From Acanthococcus lagerstroemiae (taxonomy: Eukaryota > Arthropoda > Insecta > Hemiptera > Eriococcidae), in assembly GCA_031841125.1 (NCBI GenBank), contig CM063106.1, forward strand, positions 42,707,806 through 42,771,805: DNA of 64,000 bases. The letters are read 5' to 3'. This document shows, in pieces, positions 50,529 through 62,014 of the stretch. A program made the position numbers and the translations under genes. Positions within the stretch are counted from its first letter, which is position 1. The number at the start of each line of letters is the position of its first letter. The notes below the pieces were generated by a model. It saw only the letters and a program-made list of their open reading frames with translations. It searched no databases and was not told the DNA's origin.

Positions 50529-51849
50529 GGGGGTACTGTTATTTTTCTTTGATAAAATACAAAATTTTTTCCTTCGACTGTTTCCTGCGCTGCACCACAT
50601 ATTTCTTTGCATTACATACTTTCTCTTTCATTATCTCTTTTTTCTTTTCTTTCATTTTTCTTTCTTTCTTTATCTTTTTATTTTTCTTCCACTTGCTTTC
50701 CTTTTTTTCGTTTTTGTTATTCAATCAGCTGTCTTCTTTTGTCTCTTACTTCTACCTGTTTCTTTGCATGTTCAGTCATTTCAAATCATCAACATCTTGT
50801 TGTCGAGTCATTTTCTATTTTCCAAGCTTTTTCATTTTATTTTGTCACCCGTTTCAGCACTTTTGTACCATTTTCTTTTCTCCCTGATGTTTCCTGCCTA
50901 CTATTTTTTTCCTTCTTCTTCAAACCCTTGTAACTTTTTGTTTTTCGTTTTTTCGATTGTTTTTTCTTGTATTTTCCTATCCTGCTGGTTTCTGTTTTGT
51001 TTTTGAATTCTAATTTAAATTATACTGATTTTGACTCTGGTAAGAGTCATTCCAAATCTGTTTAGATTCATACAAACTCCCTTCCAGGACTCTCTCAGGT
51101 TTCATTTTTATTAATTAGTACTACATATTTGGTAGTCTTCTGTTTCTTTTTCATACTTTTTATAACTACCTATTTTTTTGTATGTTTTGTATTTGTGGCT
51201 ATTCCATTCTAATTTTAATTTCTACTGATAAAATAATATTCTCAGCAAGTTAAAAAATATTAGAAAAATTTCATGTTTTCCTACGAGAAATCCCATGTTA
51301 AATTTCAACTCCTTTCCTCACCAGCTCCCAATTTTCATTCGTTTTTGAACAAATTTTACCTACCAGGGCCTCGCACTAATTTTGCTTGCGGGAAAATCGA
51401 GAAAAGAACACGTATGATAATTACTACCATACTCTTTACATTCATTTATTCTCCTGAATTGGGAAAATGATATTTTTCAGTTGAGAAATCCATTCGCTCA
51501 TGAAGAGGACTTTTGTCCCCGTCCCCTCTCCCATTGGATCTGATTGGCGGTCAAAAAATTATATTTCTTAGGGAACAAAAGCAAAAGTGATGTGTTCTAA
51601 AACGTATTGTTTCTCTGAGATTAGCGAAACAATGTAGCTGAATTGCTCATAGTGTGCAGACTGTAAGATAAGATGGACATATTTAAGGTTCTTTATTGGG
51701 TTTATAAGCCTCAACTCATCAATCGCTGCTCGTAGCAAAACAGAAGCGTATCAGTGGAGGAGAGAGATGAGCTTTTCTACCAAACACGTCGGTAAACTGA
51801 CCAAGTTACCTTCAATGAGTTCAAGTTAGATGTTGACAGAACCCCTAAC
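50529..51849. other. T-rich interior of the hAT element
   Basis: Several overlapping Phe/Ser-rich ORFs (50516-51006) reflect T-rich composition and no protein. No gene is supported. Confidence 0.45.
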
Positions 51850-52637
51850 CTACTTGAATAACCTCAGTATACTGAACAGTGTCTTCTCTACAGCATGGAA
51901 ATGTTCTAAAGTAGTCCCAATCCCAAAGAGAGAGCCATACGAAAATGTAGCTTTCGATTCTGTAAATCATATAAGATTCTGAAGAAAAAACTTAATGATT
52001 TAGGATTCTCTGATAACCTGTGTGACTTCTTTTGGTCACATCTTACAGGTTGGGTACAGTATGTTTCTTACACGAGTCGTACATCGGAAAAATTTGCATG
52101 CCCATCTGGAGTGCTGTAGGGCTCACATCTTGGTCCTTTGCTGTTTCTCACAGTTTGTAAACGACTTGCCTTCAGTGATGTATGCTGACGATGTAAAAAT
52201 ATACCGTTCAATAGAACACCATACAGATTTTGAAAGCCTGCAAAGAGATTTAGATAGACTCGCATGCTGGAGTATTGAAAATAGGCTGTCGTTAAATGTT
52301 GAGAAATGCACTTATACGACTCTCACCCGGAAAAAGCAGGTCAGAGAGTTGGGCATTCTTTTGGACAGAGAGTTAACTTTTCACGATCATATTGAGAGTG
52401 TCATGTCTAGGACGAAGAGAATGGCGTACTTCATTGCCAGGAACTCTGCAGATTTTAAGAAAACTAGCACCCTGAAAATACTATTTTTCTTTTGTTAGAT
52501 CATTTCTGGAATTTGGAATTTTAGTTTGGTTTCCACATACCGTTACAGTAATTGAAAAAATAGAAAATAGATTTCTAAAGTACGTTTATTTTAAAGATTT
52601 TGAATACTACCCTGACCCCGAAAACATACCCTGTGAT
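51850..52637 (+). pseudogene. Jockey/CR1-type LINE reverse transcriptase fragment
   Basis: Traces in shifting frames: WKCSKVVPIPKREP (fingers), then AFDSVNH (motif A) and VLQGSHLGPLLF (motif B). VNDLPSVMYADDVKIY (motif C, with YADD) and LSLNVEKCTYTTLTRKK follow, then RELGILLDRELTFHDHI; EKIENRFLKYVYF lies near the 3' end. About 100 residues between fingers and motif A are missing, and there are frameshifts near 52110 and 52150. It is inactive and lies within the hAT element. Confidence 0.85.
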
Positions 52638-52865
52638 TAGGGCCTCCCGAGGTTAATAGGCACCCAGGGCGAGATTTTGATCTGCGCCCCCCTACACAAC
52701 TAATTGGCATAAATAATTGTGGGAAATATTTACTTATTTTTTATTTATATTTACTCTTTTTTTTTATACTTACACTTACAAAAAGAGTTACATATTATGT
52801 AGGAAATATAACAAACAAAACTTCTGTTAAAAAAACTTTTGATTTTACGAACAACTTATAAATAA

Positions 52866-53410
52866 TCAGTCTAATGAGTCAATACTTTGAACCCCTAATG
52901 GAATTTTTCTTGCTTTGGCTTTCGCAAAAGAAGTTAAAATGTCTTTAAAGTCCAACTTTTTTGCAACATCACTCTCTATGGATAAAATAGCCAAAGCGAA
53001 GCCTTTCCTGTGTGTCATCGTAGATCGAAGATAAGTTTGGATAAGTTTCAACTTACTAAATCTTCGCTTAGCACTCGCCACAGTCAGGGTGATGGTCAGC
53101 ATTATTCTCAGAGCAATCCACAAATTAGTAAATAGGTCTTTTTGGTCATGAGATTTAATACATTTTAGCACCTTGACGGGAGACAAACCTTTATTCGTCT
53201 TATCTTCATCGTGAACGATACTTTTGACATGAATAATTTCACTATACATATAAGTCTTTTCCGTTTATGTCACTGATATTTTCAAATGTTGAAAATTCTT
53301 GAAGATTTAGGTAACACTTCTTCAGCTTCTCATTTTTCTGGCAACTTGCCCATGTCATACAGGAAGCCCCATAAAGAATGGCGCTTGTTTAGCTGTTTCG
53401 TGCGTTCCCT
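52866..53410 (-). pseudogene. hAT transposase, C-terminal third
   Basis: The main open part is 53249-52866. It contains LWIALRIMLTITLTVASAKR and RFSKLKLIQTYLRSTM, the hAT dimerisation (Dimer_Tnp_hAT) region as found in ZMYM6-like proteins. Upstream, with a frameshift and a stop near 53244, GFLYDMGKL and LKKCYLNLQEF traces extend to about 53410. The N-terminal zinc finger and catalytic centre are gone: only about 85 bp separate the trace from the terminus at 53495. Confidence 0.85.
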
Positions 53411-53542
53411 AAGAGATGTAGTCACACTATCGACCAAGGGTAAGATAACATCTCGGGAGGAGCTCCCACTCCACCCCCCCATCGGTACGTCCCTGGGAGT
53501 GTGAGTATAGCCAATGGTTTATGATGCGGAAGGCGGGATGTA

Positions 53543-53849
53543 TCAATAGACTTCCGATTATCCGGCATCAACGGGGAATTGGGTCGGCCGGATAACTGAA
53601 AATCCGGATAATACGGCATTTGGGGAGGGGCTTGTTTTTTTATGTTTTTCTTTGGTATTTTTTAGTGTGTACAATCGTACATAATGTGGTTTGGAAGTGT
53701 ACTTACGTCTGCCTAAAACGCAAAACAGACGATGCAATCCTACTGCACTTTAAATTCAAGGACCGGATAATACGGCAAACGACCGGATAAAATGGCGGAA
53801 ATTTTTGAGGCCGGATAATACGGTTTGCCGGATAATCGAAAGTCAGTTG
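53543..53849. mobile_element. Pogo-type MITE, 307 bp
   Basis: Ends ACTTCCGATTATCCGGCA and TGCCGGATAATCGAAAGT are near-perfect complements and are flanked by TA (53541-53542 and 53850-53851). CCGGATAA/GGATAATACGG motifs recur inside. It lies only 38 bases after the hAT target duplication. Confidence 0.85.
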
Positions 53850-53851
53850 TA

Positions 53852-56029
53852 ACTGGTGCTAAATCGTCCGTAGGAGATAATGAGTGATGTTCGTTTATTG
53901 TCTTTGCGTGTATATGTGCGGCCCTCGAATCCTGAGAATTTAGAGCTCATCGACGGCGAATAAGGCGCGTGTGCATGAGTCATTGGTGTCAAAAATATGA
54001 TCGGCTAATGTTCTGCTGTTGTTCGAGGTTTCGGCTTACGCGAGCGGCCGATCGTTTTCAGAACAAATGAAATACAAATATTGTTTCAAATGATTCTTTG
54101 TCTTAACGAAAGTATCCAGACAGGCCGCAATACAATGTCAGTCAGATGGCGTGAAAGAGAGGAAGCTTCGAGAATCAAAGAAGGTAAAATTCTCTTTACA
54201 CCCCCCTCCCCCTCCAAAAAAATAAATAAACCTCAACATCTTGGGAAGGGGGCAGGACAAACGACATGATTTTCAGCACAAACCAGCACAAATATAGCAA
54301 AAACGAATAGCATACGTTTAAAGTCCTCAAGGTGGGTGGGAGGGGACGAGGAAATGCACCCCGTAGGTAGTGGCCAGGCAGGACGATTTTTACAAAAACG
54401 GTAATTCGAGAGAAGAGGATCGCCGCAACGTGATGGTAGGCCTGAGAGAAAACTATTATGCCAAACAGCCGAACAAGCGTGCCATCTGTTTTCAATACGA
54501 CGTGTTCGAGAAAGTTTTTTTTTTTTTTTTTTTTTCGTTTTCCAACTCGGCTGTCGCGCTGATTCGAAATTCGAATTGCTCAACTTCGTAAATTGTGACC
54601 GTGCTCGAGTGCCCGCAAATCGGAATCCGGAATGAAATTAGACGGAAGATCGACCTCGTCGGCCGTCGGCGAAATTTCTCCAACCTTTCGCGAGGGGAAG
54701 AAGATTGGCGGCGCGTCGAAAACCGATGATATCGAGCGAGGTGGTACCTATACAGGCCACAGCGCCGCTAATGAGCCGTGTCAGGCAGACGCAGACGGCT
54801 CATGAGAAGTTGCCGCGCGAATTCCCACGAACATTTCCGGCTACCGATTGCGATCGGCGGGAACACGCGCGCGGCGTCGCGGGACCAGCGAATTTACCTA
54901 ATTGAGCGCGAAGCGACGAGGAATTCTTTTTTCAATTTTTTCTCTTTCAGCCTGTACGAATACATTCGTTCGCGTTGTGTAGAATTTACGCTCTGCTACA
55001 TGGTGTCGGTATGCCTTTCGTCAGACGGAGTACTCGCTAAAAGTAGCCGCTAGAATCGCGAGCTTTTGTGAATGGCTCGCGCGCGCCCGAATAGTCGCCT
55101 AATGGTAAGGGGAATATGATGCGATTTTTTTACATTTTGAACAGCCCAGTGCCGTCCGGTGCTGTGGTTGGAGTATGTGAAAATGGCGTGAAAATCGGCA
55201 CGGGTGGCGATGAGGATGTCTGAAGGTTGACAACGGGGCATACCCGGGGGAGGAGGGAAACAATCATTGATAGTTCCCGTACGCAAAGCCTTCCGTTTGT
55301 ATTTCATTTTCCGCGACATTCTACTCATCGATGCCTCACCGCAACATTTTCATTTTCCTTTCTTTGTTTTAAAAGACGTGTGGACGAACAAAGAGCCCAT
55401 TATATACACTGACCGATAAAAGTCTTTATCCGCCCCCCCCCCTCCCAAAAAAAAATATAAATCATGAGTCTTCTTCTATTAGCAAAAGGGAAACCAGCAG
55501 ATGATAGGAAACTCCGATATAATATTTCTAGAACATTTCTCATTTCATGTGTGTAGACATACTCAATACAAACCAAAAAAAAAACAAAAGTAGCAAAAGA
55601 TCGTTTAAGATAGTTTCAAACCTCATAATTTCGATACTTTTCGATCACAAAATTCTTTTCATTTACTGAAATACTTTTGAATTCTTTTCGGTCATTTCGG
55701 TCCGTATTTGATTAAACAATTTCTTCGTGATAAAATTGTGCTCGATGTTTTCTTTCGAAATATATACAGACGCCAATAACAATCTAATTTATTTCCGATT
55801 CATCAAAATCCATACTTGTGGTTATATTATTTTTGTTATTACTTCTGGCTTTCAAAAATTACACCTGACCGTGCGGTTCTTACATTTTCGATTCTTTCGC
55901 TCTCCTTTTGATGACGAAAATTTTGGTTAACTTCGCGAGCGATGTTACTGGGCGAGAGCGTAATCGTTGGACTAGGGCTTAAAGAATAGGTTGATGAAAA
56001 CATTATTTATTTATTATTTTTTATTTATT
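53852..56029. other. Region without a recognisable gene
   Basis: Includes a T22 run (about 54516-54537) and a CpG-richer part (about 54590-55090). The ORFs overlap in several frames and carry no motif. Confidence 0.35.
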
Positions 56030-56525
56030 AGCAGTTATAAAGGTACCTATAATTTTCTTAGTAATAGTTACAGTAGGAGGGTCGGCCCCTCTGTTCGCTT
56101 TGCGCTTCGAATGGAAGTGACACGTGACTCCGTCCTTTCCATCTTGCTTGGTACCGCCCTTCTTCGGGCATTAGCCTCCACTTCCTCTCTCCATTTTTTC
56201 CATCATATGTATACCTTCTCCACTCTGGTTCCAAAGCTTTTTTAAATTTGTCCCGCCAACGGGTCAAGGGTCTTCCCACCCCCCCCCTTATTAGGTCATA
56301 TGGTGTCCACCCCTCCACTTCGTTTTCCCACCTTTCGCCCTCCCTTCGCCACAAATGACCCGCATATTTCCATTTGTTTTTTGTCACTACTATCGAAGCT
56401 CTTATTTTATCTTTACGTTTGATGTCCAGTATGTTCCTCTCCATGGCTCTTTGCGTTTTACTTAGCCGCTCCAGACTTGATTTAGGTAGCGCCCATGTCT
56501 ACGCTCCACACATTATTGTCCCCTA
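56030..56525 (-). pseudogene. 3' end of an RTE-like reverse transcriptase ORF
   Basis: The open part 56444-56058 contains MERNILDIKRKDKIR, then KYAGHLWRREG and VGRPLTRWRD. This is the post-RT tail also present in the intact ORF at 62020-63678 (MERSMLGIKKSDKIR, KYAGHLARMDE, GRPNTSWVGE). Upstream traces (AAK/NAKSH) are out of frame. It is a truncated copy of a different subfamily. Confidence 0.8.
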
Positions 56526-56730
56526 AACGAATGTACGTAATATTATATAGTTTTTAAAGTAAAAAAGTTGATCTTAATTATTTAGCCCGGAAGCCAGCAG
56601 TAACAATTGATGGCCCGGGTGACGAATGTTGGGCGAGCTTACTATGTGGCTGGGGTGGGGTATCTGTAAGAAACAGATGTAAGACGACAAATATCAACTA
56701 AATGTTAATAAAATTAACGAGAAGTTGATC

Positions 56731-57655
56731 CTAGTAACACGTATTGCCGCCGCGGGTCAGAATCACGGCTCGTAACCAGCTCGGCATGCTATCAATTAAC
56801 GCACGGATCTCCTGTGGTATCGCTTGCCATTCTTCTCGCAGGACAGTAAAATTTTTAGGACATGCTTTTTCAAGAGTGTGATTTTTCAGAAGACGGAAAA
56901 CAAAGTTACCGCTGAGAATGAGAGTGGCGTACAAGACTATGCGGACTTATAGTGACATTCTTGCATATGGACGTAAAATTCACGGAGTAAATTTCACGAA
57001 TAATCGAGCTTCACTCGATTATTCACAAATAGGATCGAACCTGTCGGTATGCCGCTTCCTTATCAGATGGTCAGTCTTCTATCGCGACCGGCATGCGAAA
57101 ATTCGTATTATAAAGGTAGCGATAGCATTATTTGTTAACCGTGCGGTTATACTTTCCAAAAGTGCATTTTATAACGCGTGTAATCGTCATATTATTCGAT
57201 ACTCCAGCAAGAGTATCTAATTATACGTGATTATTTTGAACTTCGTGATTAATTTACATGGATACATTTCAAAATGCTTTTTTCGAACAGGAAGAGTGAA
57301 GATTAGGAGACACTAGTGTTACCATCGTATTCCTCGTGAAAAGTACATACTATATCAAAAACTATCCTTATCACAAAAACGCAAAAAATGGTCTTATAAC
57401 ACTTCTGAAAAAGCATGTTTAGTTCTCAATGCATTGAGGAAATTTATGGTGGGCTTACGAACTCGTATGTGTCTACCCAGTCTGTTCCAGACGTGTTCAA
57501 TTGGGTTCAAGCCTAGGCTGCAAGCTGGCCATTCACGTTGTGCAATTGCGACTTCTTTCAAGAATTTGAGCGTCTGTCGTGCTACATGCGGTCGTGCGTT
57601 ATCCTGCATGAACAAGGAGCCCGCGCTCACGAATGGCATATAGCCATCTGTAAGC
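56731..57655 (-). pseudogene. Tc1-like transposase, 3' part, split by a MITE
   Basis: 57640-57422 encodes FMQDNARPHVARQTLKFLK (second catalytic Asp) and LNPIEHVWNRLGRHIR (the Glu of the DDE triad; SLGLNP replaces the usual SPDLNP). The frame is interrupted by the insert 56858-57419 and resumes on its far side with LREEWQAIPQEIRALIDSMP, ending at 56731. Removing the insert and one TA gives one continuous frame with no missing codon. The N-terminal DNA-binding region and first catalytic Asp are absent. Confidence 0.88.
56858..57419. mobile_element. Tc1/mariner-type MITE, 562 bp, inside Tc1 transposase
   Basis: Inverted ends ACATGCTTTTTCA (left from 56860; right complement to 57417) continue as AGAGTGTGA or GAAGTGTTA. 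TA lies on both sides (56856-56857 and 57420-57421). An internal hairpin (AATAATCGAGC/GATTATT) lies near 56998-57022. No coding capacity. Confidence 0.88.
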
Positions 57656-58087
57656 CATTGGTAGAATTAAATTACTAGAGGAGAAAATTGAAGTCTTCCA
57701 ACATTGAATGTCCAAAACATGAATTTTTCTCTTCAACTAATATTAGTAATGAGTAATACCGCTACCTCATCACTTAGTGCTATCTGTTGATATACCCGGA
57801 CCACTGTGCTACATCAAAACTGGTTAAAGAATACCTACTTACCTATCTGCACGCACCTACAAGTATATCGGAATGGGTATATCTACACGAATTCACTCAC
57901 CTGAAACAAACGTAAAAAAAAAATAATTATTAGTTACAAATCGAATACGATAAATAATAAAAGTTACGCCAACAGTGTAGCCTGCTCGTACATACTTTAT
58001 TTCTGAGTAGAGCGGTAGCCATGGAGATGATTCGCCTCCATCATTTTTCAGAGTTAGAAAATTGGCAAACACAGTTGGCAAATTCAA
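57656..58087. other. Unassigned region
   Basis: No feature supported. Confidence 0.3.
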
Positions 58088-58340
58088 GCGACTTAAAAAC
58101 TTCATTCTGATATGGATATGTTTCATGGCTCGCCAAGCGAAAGAGAAAAATTCCGCAGAAAAACGTTACCATTGTGATAAATGTGGTTGCGTGTTCCTCT
58201 TTACGCGGTCATTTGTTCTATCACGTTCCGACCAGCTGACGCGGAGAATCCCGAGCGACGCCGAAAACGGACGACTAGAGAAGACATTGAAGTGGGCATA
58301 TGCGCGTCAACGTCGTCTCTGGACGACCTACCCGTGTAAA
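58088..58340 (+). repeat. Left member of an inverted pair
   Basis: Shares, in inverted order, TATCCATAT-like, TTTCTGCGGA, GTAAAGAGGAA, AACGTGAT and TAGTCGTCC blocks with 59090-59362. An ORF here (58062-58532) has weak Cys motifs (CDKCGC), but its frame is not conserved in the partner. Confidence 0.7.
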
Positions 58341-58724
58341 AATGTCCTTCCGTGCAGCGGTCGGACCCTTTCTTTCTTCTTTCATCTTTTTATTTTTCTT
58401 GCTTTCTCTTGGGTTCAGACTTTAAAGATAGGCAAAATTAAAAGAACAGTAAAAACAATCCAAAATCTTTTGAAAATAACAGATTTAAAATCAAAAAATT
58501 ATTTTCCCAAAAATGATCAGGACCGGTTATAAGTATGTACTTTGCAGCCCTGTACCACAGCATATTTGTGGCCTTATTTTTAACCCCCCCCCCCCCGCTT
58601 CCCGCGAAATTGAGATTTGAAATAACCGTTTTTTGGGCCATAAATTTGGCCACCCCAAAATTTTGCGCCACTCTGGCCTGTTGCCCAGTTAGCCCGTATG
58701 GTAAAACTAGCGGTAAAAATGATT

Positions 58725-58960
58725 AAAAATCAGAATGAAAATCATTTTTTTAATATGATTTTTAGCAATGTTCGGTCTTAAGATCGAAAAAAGACGTGAA
58801 AAAATGATTCAAATCACACAATCATATATATTAAATCAAAAAAACTGATTCACTCCCAAAATGATAATTTTAAAATAAAAAATAAAATGATTCAAGATTA
58901 ACTGGTTTTAATGATTTGGTTCTTCAATAATTTTTGATTTTGCCCAATTTTGCTTATATC
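58725..58960. repeat. AT-rich TGATTTT/AAAATCA repeat cluster
   Basis: AAAATGATT and its complement recur about ten times between the inverted pair. Possibly the subterminal zone of a hAT-like MITE; the boundaries are unclear. Confidence 0.4.
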
Positions 58961-59089
58961 CCGGCTCGGGGTTACAGATGGGGGAAATACAGTATTATCA
59001 AAATCAAAAACATCCAGCCAGAGCGAAGCGCTCTCAAGCAATAAAAATGACGCGCTTGCTCGTCTAGTGTGAACGATTCCTATCCCACC

Positions 59090-59362
59090 AGGCCCACATG
59101 CTCATGGTTCGTTTCACTATGCTCTTCTTGAACAATAGTCGTCCAGTCTCGGCATTGCTCGGCTTTCTCCGTGTCGACCTAGCAAAACGTGATTGAACGA
59201 ACGATCACGTAAAGAGGAATATGCAACCACAGTGCGATTGTAACATTTTTCTGCGGAGTGCTTTTTGTGGAGTGTTTTTTTGCGGAGTGTTTTCTGCGGA
59301 ATTTTGCTTTTCCCATGCTGAAGAGCCATTAAACACATCCATATGAAAATTTTAGATACATT
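59090..59362 (-). repeat. Right member of an inverted pair
   Basis: Diverged reverse-oriented copy of 58088-58340 with a local triplication of the TTTTTTGCGGAGTG-type motif (59250-59310). The family is unknown. Confidence 0.7.
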
Positions 59363-61116
59363 CTTTTCAGGTGCCGTATACAATAAGTCTAGCAGGGTTC
59401 CTAGGGTACTCAACCGTGATTATTTCCCCAACAGGTTACCTGATACGAGGAGACGTGAATGTGAGTCTATGTTGATGTTAAATTCTTACTAACTTTTAAG
59501 AGGGGTACACAGGGAGGGGCGGTTCTGACAGGGTAATGGTTGCCCCCACCCCGTCATTACATGTATAATAAATATTGTACATATTAGTTGACAGCGACCT
59601 GTACTTGTATATAGATGCTAATAAAGTAGTAATGGGAGAGCTAAAAGGTACTGAATTCTAACTGAAGTGTTGTTCTACTGGTCGACCCAGAGAGAAGGAA
59701 GGGAGAGTGAGTCATGAAAAAGAAGAAGAAAAACATGGATTAGAAAAGACAGGAAGTACAGGTATGCAGAAGACAAACGACGTTTGTTAGATGCTCGCAT
59801 TGTGCTACACGGGATGCAGCTAGGCAAGACGATTTGTACTAAAATGTACATCCGCGAGGAGAGGGTCACCGACAATACAACCAGGGTTTTTTACAGACTT
59901 GAGAACAACTTCTTTCTCCAGGAAGTTTCCTTGAAGGTCACTGAAACCCAGTGGGGGTTTTATTTTCCTTGTTTTTTTCAGTTTTTTCCTTCCTCATTTT
60001 TTTTATTGTTCTAGAAGGCATGTGACTATTCTGTTCGTTGCCTCTGCTTACAGAGATTTTATTTGTCTTGTTCTGTCAGTACGAAACTATATTTTATTTG
60101 TATGCTGCGTACAACTCAGCGTTTCATGACTTCTATACAACAATGTGCAGTTTGGCAGTCCATGTGAAACTTGTTTTTGCCAACCTGTCTCATTTTCTTC
60201 GTTATACTCGTCATAAACTATTAATATACTTGTCGCCAAATCGTGGGCGACCGTTCTGGCTAGCGGTGGATCACCGGTTGAACGATAATTATTATGTAGT
60301 GCCTTATACTCTTCTCGACAGAGCGGTCGCGTCATTTTTCTGCGCCACCGCAACGGCAACTCCGCGTGTCGCTTCATCGAACTTTTCCGCTTTCGCCGGT
60401 CAAATAAATTAGTGCAATTATTATTCTTTGTCGTGCATAGCTCGAGCGCAAAAACATCGTCGTGGGAAAGAACAGGTGACCAAACGGAAGGTGGATCGAA
60501 ACAGGCGTACGCGAAAATATTGCGCGGCACCGCAGCGGGAGTGCAAAATATGGGTGTGCGCGGGGCCTGCATCTAATACGAGCTTCTTTCGTAGTCGACA
60601 TTCGATTTTTCATTCGTATTTATGGGTCACTTAGATTGTTAAAATTGTTAAACCGGGGAAAGTTCGCGTGGAGGCCATTGTTACGCTGGGGGAGGATGCA
60701 ATGGTTGCGTTAGGTAAAATTCTTGGTGTTACGTCTGATTTCCTCGAGCGGAGTTTTTTTGAAACTAACCCGTGAGAGTTTCATCAAAGGAAATTCTGAT
60801 TCCATCAAAGAAACTTCCAGTCAAATAATGGCCATTGTGTTCAGATTATGTTCCATTCATAGGTTTCAAAGGACACTTAATTCAACTTTGAAAGTAATCT
60901 TTGAATGGCACCCATTTGGATGCCACTAAATGGAGTTCTAACCTCACCAAAGGGGGTACAATGAACTCCCGGAGATGAACTTATAGCAACCTCAAACACT
61001 TATTTAAAAAATACAGACCTAAAAAATAATGATCAGAAATCCTCCTTGTTAACTCACCAACGAGTCTGCTCCAAAAATTTCTTTCAAAATTAAATTCAGT
61101 GACTTCGAAAACCTAT
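59363..61116. other. Region without a recognisable gene
   Basis: The ORFs 59784-60014, 60038-60412 and 60087-60572 overlap on opposite strands without motifs. Nothing else is supported. Confidence 0.35.
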
Positions 61117-61395
61117 TACAGTCGACTCTCGATAATTCGCACCTCTATAATTCGTACCAAAAGCTTGGTCCCTTGAAAAACTCTCCATATTTCGTACAAA
61201 AGTAATGCATTTCGGTCCCCTCCATAATTCGTACTTTTTTCGACGGCGCTTCAACCCTCTATAATTCGTACCTCGCCGTGCCTGCCCTACCTTGTCAAAG
61301 TTTACAATGATTGACTATGTTAACTTGAACGTAAATGTAAACCAGTGTTTCATTGTTCGTCGCCGGTTCGTAGACTACATGTATGCATTGTTATG

Positions 61396-62014
61396 AAGAT
61401 GAGTTCCCGTCAATACAAGTGTCTCTCCGTCGCTCAAAAGAAAGAGATCGTTTACGCAGTTTCTAATGGGGAAAAGCAAAAAGATGTAGCTGAAAGGTAC
61501 GAAATTTCCCGTTCGACGTTGACCTCAATTCTGAAGAAGAAGGACAGTTTGTTGGCAGCTCAGTCGTGCAGCAAATGGGAACGTCAGAAACCGTGTGAGT
61601 ACCCGAAGAATGCTTGTTGAAATGGTGTACTCAATGCAGGCTCACAAATGTACCCATTAATGGCTCGATATTAAAAGGAAAAGCTAAGAGGTTCGCAGCC
61701 AAATTAGGCATTAATAATTTTAGTGCTAGCGAAGGGTGGCTCGAGAAATTTAAGAAAATACATTGCATCAATTTCAAGAAAGTTTGTGGAGAGAGTGCAG
61801 CTGTTCAAGAAGACGTTTGTACCGAATAGAATGAAAAACTGCTTGAAATCATAGAAAATTACGAGCCAAGAGACGTATTCAACGCAGACGAAACCTGGTT
61901 ACTTTTCGAATGTAAAAGTAGCAAAGAAAGAGTTACACTCCTCTTTGCTGCGAATATGGACGGTTCCGAGAAACTCAAGTCATTGATGGTGGGAAAATCA
62001 GCGAAACCCAGGTG
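61396..62014 (+). pseudogene. Tigger-like transposase, N-terminal and first catalytic part
   Basis: The ATG at 61396 opens a CENP-B-type helix-turn-helix (KKEIVYAVSNGEKQ, RYEISRSTLTSILKKK). After a frameshift near 61590-61610, the second DNA-binding region follows (ILKGKAKRFAAKLG, ASEGWLEKFKK). There is a stop at 61827, then FNADETWL with the first catalytic Asp. A short deletion follows before SKERVTLLFAANMDGSEKL and GKSAKPRCF. The family cuts and pastes its own element at TA; this copy is dead. Confidence 0.82.

Larger units (their letters stand above)
50277..53495 (-). mobile_element. hAT transposon remnant, 3,219 bp, with 8-bp target duplication
   Basis: Ends are CAGGAACGCACCGA (50277) and, on the other strand, CAGGGACGTACCGA (53495), differing at two of 14 positions. 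The exact duplication GGAGTGTG lies at 50269-50276 and 53496-53503. The inside carries a hAT transposase C-terminus on the minus strand, a LINE fragment and an extra internal copy of the right end at about 50490-50528. It is non-autonomous now. Confidence 0.85.

Noticed and set aside
50516..51006. Phe/Ser-rich membrane-like ORFs
   Set aside because: Three overlapping frames look alike because the strand is T-rich; there is no start context or conserved motif.
58062..58532. 156-aa ORF with CDKCGC motif as a zinc-finger gene
   Set aside because: The inverted partner at 59090-59362 does not keep the frame, and only one cysteine pair is present.
60038..60572. Overlapping ORFs of 124 and 161 codons on opposite strands
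   Set aside because: Neither has a known motif, and they are antisense to each other; chance open frames are the simplest reading.
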